In this document: positions 33,114-41,848 of the stretch, piece after piece
Layout of the letters: each line of letters begins with the position of its first letter
Position numbering within the stretch: position 1 is the stretch's first letter
Source of the DNA: Cryptosporangium aurantiacum
GTDB taxonomy: Bacteria > Actinomycetota > Actinomycetes > Mycobacteriales > Cryptosporangiaceae
Assembly: GCF_900143005.1 (NCBI RefSeq)
Contig: NZ_FRCS01000002.1
Coordinates: 1-64,000, forward strand
Direction: 5' to 3'
DNA: 64,000 nucleotides
Translations under genes and position numbers: made by a program
Notes under the pieces: generated by a model
What the model was told of the DNA's origin: nothing
Database searches by the model: none
The model's input: the letters and a program-made list of their open reading frames with translations, nothing else

Positions 33114-33826
33114 CGGCGGCGTTTGGCCGCGTAGCGTCCGCGGCGGGTCGGGGCGGCCCACTCGAAGCCCAGCGCGTCCGACGCGAACCGCATCGCGATC
33201 GCGGTCGCCCGGTCGGAATCCACCTCGGGGTCGGAGAGCGCGACCTGGATCGACAGCCCGTCGAGCAGCGCGGAGAACGTGACCGCGAACTCGAGGACGT
33301 CGAGCTCGGCGAACTCACCGGTGCGCTGACCGTCCCGGACGACCCGGGCGATCGTGTCGCGCCACCGCTGGTCGGACTCCACCCGGTCGCGCGCCACCTC
33401 GGGGTGCCGGAACGCCTGCGCCCACAGGTCGAACCAGAGCCCCCACGCCCCCGGGTCCTCACCGGCGCCCTCCCGGACGCAGGTGAGCCGCACCAGCGTC
33501 TCCAGCCGCGCGGCGGCGGTGCCCAGCTGCTCCAGCACGTCGGCGGTGCGGGAGTAGAACTGGTCCTCGGAGTACCGGAACGCGGCGGTGAGCAGGCCGT
33601 CCTTGGTGCCGAAGTAGTAGATGACCAGCGCGGGGCTCGCGCCGGTGCGCTTCGCGACGTCGGCGATGCGGGTGTCGGAGAAACCCCGTTCGCAGATCAC
33701 CTCGACGGCCGCCTGCAGCATCTGCTCCCGGCGCTGGTCGGGAACCGGCACGTCAGAGCTTTGTTTCGGGCTGGCCATCGGCGCGGGCGACCTCGTCGTC
33801 GGAGAAGCAGGGGCTCTTGTCCGCAT
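33110..33826 (-). CDS. TetR family regulator of the catabolic cluster
   Basis: 238 residues. N-terminal helix-turn-helix: RREQMLQAAVEVICERGFSDTRIADVAKRTGASPALVIYYFGTKDGLL in sequence order, the standard TetR pattern. The rest is an all-helical ligand domain. The ATG at 33826 has AGGTGG seven bases ahead; a GTG four codons earlier is also possible and would nearly touch the operator. Operator site 2 lies between this gene and the divergent FAD oxidoreductase gene, so autoregulation is likely. Ligand presumably the imported compound or its CoA derivative. Confidence 0.9.
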   Translation of the reverse strand: MRTRAPASPTTRSPAPMASPKQSSDVPVPDQRREQMLQAAVEVICERGFSDTRIADVAKRTGASPALVIYYFGTKDGLLTAAFRYSEDQFYSRTADVLEQLGTAAARLETLVRLTCVREGAGEDPGAWGLWFDLWAQAFRHPEVARDRVESDQRWRDTIARVVRDGQRTGEFAELDVLEFAVTFSALLDGLSIQVALSDPEVDSDRATAIAMRFASDALGFEWAAPTRRGRYAAKRRR

Positions 33827-33842
33827 CCTATCAGCCACCTAA

Positions 33843-33856
33843 ACTGAACGTTCAGT
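33843..33856. promoter_or_regulatory. TetR-type operator, site 2
   Basis: ACTGAACGTTCAGT is a perfect 14-base palindrome and continues the consensus seen at 30635 and 40301 (core CTGA-N4-TCAG). It lies between the TetR gene and the divergent oxidoreductase, and overlaps a TTGACT -35-like box reading toward the TetR gene. Confidence 0.75.
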
Positions 33857-33886
33857 CAACACGAACCCGCTGGTCGGAGCCGTGCC

Positions 33887-35530
33887 ATGACAAATCAGTA
33901 TGACGCGATCGTCGTCGGTGGCGGCCACAACGGCCTGGTGGCCGCGGCCTACCTCGCCCGCGCGGGCGCCCGCACGATCGTCCTCGAGGCCCGCCGCACC
34001 ACCGGTGGTGCCGCGACCACCGAGACGCCCTGGCCGGACGCGCCCGACCTCAAGGTCACCCGGCTCTCCTACGTGATGAGCCTGATGCCGCCGACGATCG
34101 TCCGTGACCTGCGGCTGGCGGAGCACGGGTATCACGTCACCCCGATGGGGCCGTACTACCAGGCGTTTCCCGACGGTGGTTCGCTCCTGATCCACGAGGA
34201 CGACCCGAAGCGTACGTACGACGAGTTCGCGAAGTGGTCCCGCCACGACGCGGACGCGATCGGCGACTGGAACGCCTGGATCGGTGGACTGGCCGACGTC
34301 CTCGGGCCGCTGCTGACCACGGTGCCCCCACACCTGGGCGCGAAGCGTCCGCGTGACCTCGCCGAGTTGCTCCGCCTCGCCTGGAACCACCGCGGCCTCA
34401 CCGTCCGCACGGTCGCCGACGTCACCCGGCTGATGGCGATGAGCATCGGTGACCTGCTCGACGACTGGTTCGAGTCCCCGCAGATCAAGGGCGCGCTCGC
34501 GGTCAACGGCGTGATCGGCACCTGGGCCGGGCCGTACGAGCCGGGCACCGCGTACGTGATGGCCCACCACTCGATCGGCGACGTCGGCGACGGGAACCTC
34601 GGGAGCTGGGGGTACCCGCGCGGCGGAATGGGCGCGGTGAGCGACGCGATCCGGCGTTCGGCGGAGTCGTTCGGCGCGGTCGTCCGCACGGAGGCCCGGG
34701 TCTGCCGGTTACTGGTGCGATCAGGCCACGTCCAGGGGGCGGTACTCGCGGACGGCACCGAACTGCGCGCGCCGCTCGTCGTCACCAGCTTGCACCCGAA
34801 GACCGCGTTCCTCGACCATGTCCCGCGCGGTGAGCTGCCCGCCGAGTTCGTCACCGACATCGAGCGGTGGAGGTCCCGCAGCGGCGTCGTGAAGATCAAC
34901 CTCGCGCTGGCCGAGCTGCCGGACTTCACCGCCGATCCGGGCACCGGCATCCACGAGCACCACACCGGGTCGGTGGAGATGGCACCGACGATGGACTTCA
35001 TCGAGCGCGCGTTCCAGGACGCCCGCACCGGACGGCCGGCCGCGCAGCCGTTCAGCGACGGTGTCATCCCCAGCACGCTCGACCCGACGCTGGCGCCGGA
35101 CGGCGTCCACCTCATGTCGCTGTTCACCCAGTGGGTGCCGGCCGATTGGAGCACCACGCCGCACACCGAAGAGCTGGCGGCCTACGCCGACCGGGTCGTC
35201 GACCTCTACGACGCGGTCGCGCCGAACTTCAAGGCGTCGATCCTGCACCGGGACGTCGTCGGGCCGTACCAGATGGAGCGCGAGTACGGGCTGATCGGCG
35301 GCAACATCTTCCACGGCGAGCTGTCGCTGGACCAGCTGTTCCACCTGCGCCCCGCGCCGGGATACGCCGACTACCGCACTCCGATCCGCGGGCTCTACAA
35401 CGCGAGTTCGGCCACCCACGGCGGCGGCGGGGTCTGCGGTATCCCCGGCTGGCAGGCCGCGCGCGCCGCGATCGCCGACCGCCGCGAGGCCGCGCGCCGG
35501 TCCCGGCTCCGCCGGACGTTCCGCCGGTGA
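33887..35530 (+). CDS. FAD-dependent oxidoreductase, phytoene-desaturase fold (PYROXD2-like)
   Basis: 547 residues. Dinucleotide-binding motif VVGGGHNGLVAAAYLARAGARTIVLEAR at the N-terminus, GGAATTE next, and the C-terminal FAD-contact region GLYNASSATHGGGGVCGIPG. Related to PYROXD2 and carotenoid desaturases, which oxidise C-C or C-N bonds using FAD. Here a role in oxidising the imported amine or an intermediate is inferred from context. First gene of an operon with the CoA synthetase (GTGA overlap) and acyl-CoA dehydrogenase. Codon 275 is TTA. Confidence 0.88.
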   Translation: MTNQYDAIVVGGGHNGLVAAAYLARAGARTIVLEARRTTGGAATTETPWPDAPDLKVTRLSYVMSLMPPTIVRDLRLAEHGYHVTPMGPYYQAFPDGGSLLIHEDDPKRTYDEFAKWSRHDADAIGDWNAWIGGLADVLGPLLTTVPPHLGAKRPRDLAELLRLAWNHRGLTVRTVADVTRLMAMSIGDLLDDWFESPQIKGALAVNGVIGTWAGPYEPGTAYVMAHHSIGDVGDGNLGSWGYPRGGMGAVSDAIRRSAESFGAVVRTEARVCRLLVRSGHVQGAVLADGTELRAPLVVTSLHPKTAFLDHVPRGELPAEFVTDIERWRSRSGVVKINLALAELPDFTADPGTGIHEHHTGSVEMAPTMDFIERAFQDARTGRPAAQPFSDGVIPSTLDPTLAPDGVHLMSLFTQWVPADWSTTPHTEELAAYADRVVDLYDAVAPNFKASILHRDVVGPYQMEREYGLIGGNIFHGELSLDQLFHLRPAPGYADYRTPIRGLYNASSATHGGGGVCGIPGWQAARAAIADRREAARRSRLRRTFRR

Positions 35531-37575
35531 CCGACGCGCTGTGGGCGATGCTGCATGCCCGGTCGGTGGCGGTGGTCGGCGCGAGCCCGAACGCGGACAG
35601 CTTCGGCGGACGGATGCTCACCGAGCTGGCCCGCAGCCCCGCTCGCCTCCGCACGTACCTGGTCAACCCCCGGTACGACCGGATCGGCGAGCAGCGCTGC
35701 CACCCGAGCCTGGACGACGTCCCCGGCGCCGTCGACCTGGTGCTGCTGGGCGTGCCGGACCGCGCGCTGGAGTCCCAGGTCGACGCAGTGGTTCGCCGGG
35801 GTGATCGGGGCGCCGTGATCTTCGGGAGCGCATCGCAGCCGGGCCTCCGGGAGCGGATCGTCGCCCGCGCCGCCGACACCGCACTCTGCGGAGCCGGATG
35901 CATGGGGTTCGTCAACGTGCCGTACGGGCTGCGGGCCCTGGGGTACCTGGAGCCCGATCCGCTGCCGGCCGGCCCGGTCGCGCTGGTCACCCACTCCGGC
36001 TCGGCGTTCTCGGCGCTGCTGCGGACCCGGCGCGGACTCGGCTTCACGCTGGCGGTCTCCTCCGGCCAGGAACTCGTCACGACCACGGCCGACTACCTCG
36101 GCGCCGCGCTCGAGATGCCCGGTACCCGGGTAATCGCGCTGCTGCTCGAGACGCTGCGGGACGCCGAGCGATTCCGCTCCGCGCTGGCGATCGCGGCCGT
36201 GCGGGACGTGCCGGTGGTGGCGCTCACCGTCGGCACCTCGTCGGCCGGCCGCGCGATGGTCGCCGCTCACTCCGGAGCGCTCGCCGGCGCCGACGGGGCG
36301 TGGGAGGCGCTGTTCGACGCGTACGGCGTCCACCGCGTCGACGACCTGGACGAGCTCGTCGACACGCTGGAACTGTTCGCGGCCGGACGCCGTGCGGGCC
36401 GCGGTGCGCTGGCGACCGTGCACGACTCCGGCGCCGAGCGCGCGCTCACGGTCGACGTCGCGGCCCGGCTGGGCGTGCCGTTCGCAGCCCTGACGGACGG
36501 CACCCGGCAACGGCTCGAGCCCCTGCTGGATGCCGGGCTGCGCCCGGAGAACCCGTTGGACGTCTGGGGCACCGGCGCCGACACCCGGGGGCTGTTCGGG
36601 GCCTGCCTGCGCGCGCTGCACGACGATCCGGGGGTGGCGGCGGTCGCGCTCGCGGTCGATCTGGTGCCGGAGTTCGACGGCGATGAGTCGTACGTGGACG
36701 CCGCTCTCGACACGGCCGCGGCGACGAGCAAGCCGTTCGCGGTGCTGTCGTCGGTGGCGTCGGCGATCGACCCCCGGGCGGCGTTCAGTCTGCGGGCGGC
36801 GGGCATCCCGGTACTGGAGGGGCTCCCTACCGGGCTGCGGGCGCTGGGTCACCTGCTGGCCGATCGCGACTACCGGGCTCGGCCCCCGATCACCGAGACG
36901 GACGTGGACCACGAGCGGCGCGACCGCTGGGCGGCCCGGTTCCCGCTGCGCCCGGCCGACGCGTTCGCGCTGCTCCGCGACTACGGCATCTCGACGCCGG
37001 ACGTGCGCGCCGCCGACGACCTGGGAACCGTGCTGCGCGCCGCCGCGGAGGTCGGGTGGCCGGTCGTGCTCAAAACCGCCGCGCCGGACGTCGTCCACAA
37101 AACGGATGTGGGTGGGGTACGGCTGGGCCTGCACACGGCCGAGGCCGTCACCTCCGCCTACCTGGACCTCGCGGCCCGGCTCGGGCCGCAGGTGCTGGTC
37201 AGCGGCGCTGCCCCGGACGGTGTGGAGATCGCGCTCGGGCTGGTGCGGGATCCGCAGCTCGGGCCGCTGGTGGTCGTCGGGGCGGGCGGGGTGCTGGTCG
37301 AGCTCCTGCACGACCGGGCGGTCGCGCTGCCCCCGCTCGACCGCGGGCGGGCCCACGCGCTGCTCGACCGGCTCACGATCCGTCCCCTGCTGGACGGCGT
37401 CCGCGGTCGCCCCGCCGCCGACCGGGACGCACTCGCCACGGCGATCGTCCGGCTCGGTCAGCTCGCGCTGGAGCTCGGCGATCACCTCACCGCCCTGGAC
37501 GTCAACCCGATCCTCGCCGGGCCGCACGGCGCGGTCGCGGTCGACGTCCACCTGGAGCGCAGACAGGAGCAGTGA
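35527..37575 (+). CDS. ADP-forming acyl-CoA synthetase (acetate-CoA ligase family)
   Basis: 682 residues, GTG start. N-terminal CoA-binding domain (ARSVAVVGASPNADSFGGRML), then succinyl-CoA-ligase-like domains (VALVTHSGSAFSALL; AAHSGALAGADGAWEALF), then an ATP-grasp domain (about 450-680: ADAFALLRDYGISTPD; GWPVVLKTAAPDVVHKTDVGGVRLGL). It makes an acyl-CoA from a carboxylic acid with ATP, releasing ADP. In this operon it would activate the carbon skeleton left after nitrogen removal for the acyl-CoA dehydrogenase encoded next. Specific acid unknown. Confidence 0.9.
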   Translation: MTDALWAMLHARSVAVVGASPNADSFGGRMLTELARSPARLRTYLVNPRYDRIGEQRCHPSLDDVPGAVDLVLLGVPDRALESQVDAVVRRGDRGAVIFGSASQPGLRERIVARAADTALCGAGCMGFVNVPYGLRALGYLEPDPLPAGPVALVTHSGSAFSALLRTRRGLGFTLAVSSGQELVTTTADYLGAALEMPGTRVIALLLETLRDAERFRSALAIAAVRDVPVVALTVGTSSAGRAMVAAHSGALAGADGAWEALFDAYGVHRVDDLDELVDTLELFAAGRRAGRGALATVHDSGAERALTVDVAARLGVPFAALTDGTRQRLEPLLDAGLRPENPLDVWGTGADTRGLFGACLRALHDDPGVAAVALAVDLVPEFDGDESYVDAALDTAAATSKPFAVLSSVASAIDPRAAFSLRAAGIPVLEGLPTGLRALGHLLADRDYRARPPITETDVDHERRDRWAARFPLRPADAFALLRDYGISTPDVRAADDLGTVLRAAAEVGWPVVLKTAAPDVVHKTDVGGVRLGLHTAEAVTSAYLDLAARLGPQVLVSGAAPDGVEIALGLVRDPQLGPLVVVGAGGVLVELLHDRAVALPPLDRGRAHALLDRLTIRPLLDGVRGRPAADRDALATAIVRLGQLALELGDHLTALDVNPILAGPHGAVAVDVHLERRQEQ

Positions 37576-38723
37576 TGTACGGCCTCTCCCCCACCGACCT
37601 GGAGATCCGCGCCAGGGCTCGCGCGTTCGCCGACGAGCTGATCCCGTACGAGGTCGAAGCCGAACTCGCCGGAGGTCAGCTCGAACCGAAGGTCGCCGAA
37701 TCGCACCACCGCCGGGCGCTGGAACTCGGCCTGTACGCGACGAACATGCCCACCGACCTGGGCGGCGGCGGGTACACGCTGCTCCAGCAGGTGCTCGTGC
37801 AGGAACAGGTCGGCCGGGTGACGAACGGGCTGGGCTGGGTCATGCACACGCCGGCCGCGTGGTTCGCCGAGGTGGCCACGCCGTACCAGCGGGAGCGCTG
37901 GCTGCTGCCGACCGTCCGCGGCGAGATGCAGGAGTGTTACGCGATCACCGAGGAGGGCGCCGGGTCCGACGTGGACGCGATCACCGCGACCGCCCGGCGG
38001 GACGGCGACGCGTATCTGATCGACGGCGTGAAGTGGCACGTCACCTCCTACGACCACGCCGCCTACGCGTTCGTGCAGGCCAAGCTGGAGTCCCGGGAGC
38101 ACGCGCTGTTCGTGGTCGACCTGCCGTCGCCGGGCGTGCGGGTGGTGCGGACGCCGGAGTACACGCACACGCTCACGCATCGGCATCCGATCGTGGCGTT
38201 CGAGGGAGTACGGGTGCCGGTCAGCCACCTGGTCGGGGCCGAGGGGGACGGGATGGCCTTCTCCTACGCCTGGTTCCGGTTCGAGCGGCTGATGGTGGCG
38301 GCCCGCTGCCTCGGTGCCGCGGAACGGCTGATCGACGAGGCGGACGCGTTCGCCGCGACCCGGATCGTCGGCGGCGAACCGCTGCGGGACCGGCAGCTGG
38401 TCGCGGCGATGCTCGCGGACAGCGTGACCGAGCTGTTCGCGGCCAGGGCGATGGTGTACGAGACCGCGCGAGAGATCGACACCGATCTCAAGCTGGCCCA
38501 CGCCCGCTGCTCGATGGTGAAGCTGTTCGCCTCGGAGATGGCGAACCGGGTCGCCGACCGGGCGGTGCAGATCTTCGGCGGACGGGGTTACATGCGGGAG
38601 AACGTGGCCGAGCGGTTGTTCCGGGAGCTGCGGGTGGAGCGGATCTGGGAGGGCGCCTCCGAGGTACAGCGGCTCATCGTCGCCGATCAGCTCGCCAAAC
38701 GCGGGGTCACCGGGCTCGTCTGA
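37575..38723 (+). CDS. Acyl-CoA dehydrogenase
   Basis: 382 residues. Flavoenzyme introducing a 2,3-double bond into an acyl-CoA. FAD/substrate motif CYAITEEGAGSDVDAITATA; C-terminal RAVQIFGGRGYMRENVAERLFRELR; the likely catalytic Glu is in RIWEGASEVQRLI. Start overlaps the synthetase stop by one base (TGATG). It follows directly on the acyl-CoA synthetase, the expected order of a beta-oxidation-like route. Converges with the second FAD oxidoreductase with a 17-base overlap. Confidence 0.92.
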   Translation: MYGLSPTDLEIRARARAFADELIPYEVEAELAGGQLEPKVAESHHRRALELGLYATNMPTDLGGGGYTLLQQVLVQEQVGRVTNGLGWVMHTPAAWFAEVATPYQRERWLLPTVRGEMQECYAITEEGAGSDVDAITATARRDGDAYLIDGVKWHVTSYDHAAYAFVQAKLESREHALFVVDLPSPGVRVVRTPEYTHTLTHRHPIVAFEGVRVPVSHLVGAEGDGMAFSYAWFRFERLMVAARCLGAAERLIDEADAFAATRIVGGEPLRDRQLVAAMLADSVTELFAARAMVYETAREIDTDLKLAHARCSMVKLFASEMANRVADRAVQIFGGRGYMRENVAERLFRELRVERIWEGASEVQRLIVADQLAKRGVTGLV

Positions 38724-40305
38724 GGTCGTCGAGCACGGCGTGCGCGGCGTTGCGGCCGTTCAGCGCGATGACGCTGCCCGCTGGGTGGGTCGCCGCGCCG
38801 CAGAGGTAAACGCCGGGCACCTCGGTCCGCGGGGTCAGCCGGTGCTCCCACATCTGGCTCGGCCGAACCTCACCCTGGAAGATGTGCCCGCCGGTCAGGC
38901 CCACCTTCGCCTCGATGTCGGGCGGCCCCAGCACCTCGTACGCCTCCAGGCAGTCCTCGAAGTCCGGCGCGAACCGCCCGATCAGGTCGATGAACTGCCG
39001 CGCGACCTCGTCGCGCCGGGTGTCCCAGCCGCCGCCGACCAGCGTGTACGGCGCGTACTGCCCGAAGACGCTCAACAGGTGCCGTCCGGGCGGCGCCGGC
39101 GACGGGTCGTGCAGCGTCTGGACGTAGATCTCACCGAAGCCGACCGCGGGGTGCCCGGTCTCGCACGCGGCGAACGCCTCCTGAGCCGCGGCGAGGCCGG
39201 TCGTGACGTCGACGGTGCCGAGCGCCATGAACGTCTCGCCGGGCGCGGCGGTCCAGGACGGCAGCCGCCGCAGCGCCGCGTTGAACTTCACAACCGGGCT
39301 GCGGATGTCCCAGTCCTCCAGCCGCCGCCGGTAGCCGACCGGAACCGCCTCGACCGGCAGGAGGTTCAGCAGCCGCTTGGGGTCGGCGTTGCTGACCACG
39401 GTCGTCGCCCGGATGAACGTCCCGTCCTCCAGCTCGACGCCCTCCCCCGGGCGCACGGCTCCAACCGGCACGCCCGCCGCCAGCACCGCGCCGGCGTCGC
39501 GCGCTGCCTCGGCGATCGCGAAGCTGATCATGCCCATACCGCCCTTGACGTAGCCCCAGATCGGGCCGTGTCCGAGCAGGTCACCCTGGAAGTGCATGAG
39601 CTTCACCGACGCCGTCCCCGGGTCGTTCGGCCCGGCGTACGTGCCGATCACACCCTGGCCGAACAGCGCGTCCTTGAGCCGCTGGTCGGTGACGAACTCG
39701 TCGAGCACGTCGGCGATCGAGGCCTCGAACAGCGCGTCGATCATCAGCCGGTCGTGGCCGAGCAGCTCCTCCAACTCCGCGCGGGACGGGCTGGCGCCGA
39801 TCCAGGTGTCCCGCGGCCCGGTGCGCAGCCGCTTGCGCATGTCGTCGAAGAAGTGCTCGTAGGCCCAGTAGCCGTCGATGTCCTTCGCCGACAGCCTCAA
39901 GGCTTCCAGGCCGGCCTGGGTGCGCGCGTCGTCCATCCACTGCCCGAACGCGGTGCCGTCGTCGAACGGCACCCACAGCTGCGGGTCGGCGACGAAGACC
40001 TCCAGCCCCCGGCGGGCCAGCTCCAGCTCCCGGATCACGACGTCGTCCAGCAGCCCGACGACGTACGCGCAGGGGCTGATCACGAAGCGGTCGTCCGGGA
40101 ACGGCTGTTCCAGCGTCGCGGCCCCGCCGAGCCGCTCGCGTGCCTCCAGGACCAGCACGTCCTGGCCCGCGCGGGCCAGGTAGGCGGCGCAGGTCAGCCC
40201 GTTGTGCCCGCCGCCGACCACGACGACGTCCCAGTGCCGGGCGGCGAGTTCGGCGATCGGCGCCGGTAACCCCACCCGCCCGAGCACGTCGGCGACCGAG
40301 TTCAT
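38707..40305 (-). CDS. FAD-dependent oxidoreductase, phytoene-desaturase fold (second copy)
   Basis: 532 residues, paralogous in fold to the oxidoreductase at 33887 but clearly diverged. FAD motif VVVVGGGHNGLTCAAYLARAGQDVLVLEARERLGG in order; C-terminal YLCGAATHPAGSVIALNGRNAA. The start codon lies inside the left arm of a 32-base perfect palindrome (operator site 3), so the transcript must be leaderless or nearly so, and repressor binding would block it directly. Codon 13 is TTA. Probably catalyses a related oxidation step in the same pathway. Confidence 0.88.
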   Translation of the reverse strand: MNSVADVLGRVGLPAPIAELAARHWDVVVVGGGHNGLTCAAYLARAGQDVLVLEARERLGGAATLEQPFPDDRFVISPCAYVVGLLDDVVIRELELARRGLEVFVADPQLWVPFDDGTAFGQWMDDARTQAGLEALRLSAKDIDGYWAYEHFFDDMRKRLRTGPRDTWIGASPSRAELEELLGHDRLMIDALFEASIADVLDEFVTDQRLKDALFGQGVIGTYAGPNDPGTASVKLMHFQGDLLGHGPIWGYVKGGMGMISFAIAEAARDAGAVLAAGVPVGAVRPGEGVELEDGTFIRATTVVSNADPKRLLNLLPVEAVPVGYRRRLEDWDIRSPVVKFNAALRRLPSWTAAPGETFMALGTVDVTTGLAAAQEAFAACETGHPAVGFGEIYVQTLHDPSPAPPGRHLLSVFGQYAPYTLVGGGWDTRRDEVARQFIDLIGRFAPDFEDCLEAYEVLGPPDIEAKVGLTGGHIFQGEVRPSQMWEHRLTPRTEVPGVYLCGAATHPAGSVIALNGRNAAHAVLDDLRRAR

Positions 40306-40332
40306 GCTGACTGATTATTCAGTCAGCATGAA
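40301..40332. promoter_or_regulatory. TetR-type operator, site 3, covering a start codon
   Basis: Two 14-base perfect arms, TTCATGCTGACTGA and TCAGTCAGCATGAA, flank TTAT. The core GACTGA-N4-TCAGTC matches sites 1 and 2, but the symmetry extends four or more bases further on each side. The left arm contains the reverse-strand ATG of the FAD oxidoreductase gene. Confidence 0.75.
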
Positions 40333-40346
40333 CCCGGTGTCCAGGC

Positions 40347-41651
40347 CTACAACGAGCCGGGCAGCCGCACGTACAGCAGCTTGGTCTCGATGCCGCTGTC
40401 CACCAGCTGGCCGTTCGCGTCGAACGCCGCGGCGCCGTCGGTCATCCCGAAGTCGTTGTCGTTGATGATCGCGATCGTCTTCCGGTCGACGACCGCGATG
40501 CCCTCGATCTTCTTCGGGACGCCTGCGGTGGCGCCGAGGTCGATCACGAGCTTCTTGGTCGGCAGCGTCACGCCGGTGGCGGACTGCTCCAGCGTGGGCG
40601 CCGTCGCCGGGTCGTCCCACTTGGTGCCGAGGATGTTCGTCGCCCGCTTGAAGTCGACCCGGTACACGCGGGCCGCGACGTCGGTGCGCTCCTCCACCAG
40701 GATCGTGTTCCGGCCGATACCGATCACGGCGGAGGACTTCATCTCGTTCTGGTCGTCCTCGGACGGGTCGACGGTCGAGACCGCGTCGAAGCCGTACGCG
40801 TACTCCGCGACGACCCTCTTCTTCCGCGGGGAGAACCGCACCAGGCGGGTGGTGCGAGACGCCTCGCCGGTCGCCGCGTCCGGGTTGGACAGCGGGCTCT
40901 GCAGGACGAGGACCAGGTCACCGCCGGGCAGCAGGCCGAGCCCTTCGAAACCCCGGTTGACCTTCCGCTTCGCGAAGATCGCCGGGAGCACCTCGATCAC
41001 CGGGTAGTCCGTCCCGGTCAGGTTCAAGCCCTTCGGGACGTAACGGGCCAGCACCCGGCCGCTCGACGAGACGTGGACCAGCGACGGCCCGTACTCATCC
41101 GCCAGCCAGAACGAGCCGTCCTCCGCCCGCACCAGACCTTCGGTGTCCAGGCCCTCCGGGTTGTAGGCCAGCGGGGTCTGCGCGCGGTAGTCGTACGGCG
41201 CCTCGTCGTGCGTCGCCTGGTTCGACAGCCCGGTCACGCCCCGGCCGCTCCGGTTCGTGATCGGGATGGCCTTCAGGACCTCGATCTTCGAGCCCGTGAC
41301 CTTGATCTTGACGATCGCGGGGTCGAACCCGGGCACCGGGAACGTGCGGCGGTTCTTGCCGTCGACCTTGATCTGACCGTTCGGCCCGCGGTCGGTGACC
41401 GTCCAGAACTCCCCCGGCACGCCGGTCGGGTACAGGTCACTGCCGATGCCGCCGAGGTCGACGCCCCGGTCCGACGCCACGCTGCCGGGCAGCAGCGCGT
41501 TGCTGAACTGCGCGAGCGGGATGTCCGGCAGGGTCGCCGTCTTCAGCACGGTGCCGCCGCCGGTCGCGGCCTGGGTCGGCGTCCCGGCCGTCGCGAGCGC
41601 GAGCGCCACGGCGCCGGCGACTGCTGCGGAAACCACTCGGATCGGTCTCAT
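40347..41651 (-). CDS. Secreted esterase-like phytase family protein
   Basis: 434 residues. Sec signal peptide (MRPIRVVSAAVAGAVALALATA, cleavage near TQAA). The mature part belongs to the esterase-like phytase family (PF13449-type): GSDLYPTGVPGEFWTVTDRGPNG, PEGLDTEGLVRAEDGSFWLADEYGPS and the closing KKIEGIAVVDRKTIAIINDNDFG fit the beta-propeller pattern. Role: probable extracellular phosphoester or ester hydrolase, not proven. RBS GAGGTGGG directly before ATG. It lies just outside the TetR-controlled block and has no palindrome before its start. Confidence 0.85.
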   Translation of the reverse strand: MRPIRVVSAAVAGAVALALATAGTPTQAATGGGTVLKTATLPDIPLAQFSNALLPGSVASDRGVDLGGIGSDLYPTGVPGEFWTVTDRGPNGQIKVDGKNRRTFPVPGFDPAIVKIKVTGSKIEVLKAIPITNRSGRGVTGLSNQATHDEAPYDYRAQTPLAYNPEGLDTEGLVRAEDGSFWLADEYGPSLVHVSSSGRVLARYVPKGLNLTGTDYPVIEVLPAIFAKRKVNRGFEGLGLLPGGDLVLVLQSPLSNPDAATGEASRTTRLVRFSPRKKRVVAEYAYGFDAVSTVDPSEDDQNEMKSSAVIGIGRNTILVEERTDVAARVYRVDFKRATNILGTKWDDPATAPTLEQSATGVTLPTKKLVIDLGATAGVPKKIEGIAVVDRKTIAIINDNDFGMTDGAAAFDANGQLVDSGIETKLLYVRLPGSL

Positions 41652-41848
41652 TCCCACCTCGGTTCGTCGCGTGCGAGCTGCCCTTCCGCGGACCGCCCAC
41701 CTCGGCTCGCAGCGTCCGGCGGCCACTCGGCAAGCGCGCCGAGCTTGCGCGAACCCGCGATGGCGGGCTCGTGAACAAGACCGGATTAGCTCGGCCGCAA
41801 CGTCGCCTTAAGCGCGAATGAACGAGGCTCGCGGGACCGCTGTGACCG

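Noticed and set aside
40328-40465. Mirror-image ATG in operator site 3 as start of a plus-strand gene
   Set aside because: The frame runs antisense through the phytase-like gene for fewer than 50 codons with no codon bias.
41652-41848. A riboswitch (for example c-di-AMP type) upstream of the CAP-domain gene
   Set aside because: The region is short and I could not find the conserved core pairing of any riboswitch class; small GC hairpins are expected by chance at this composition.
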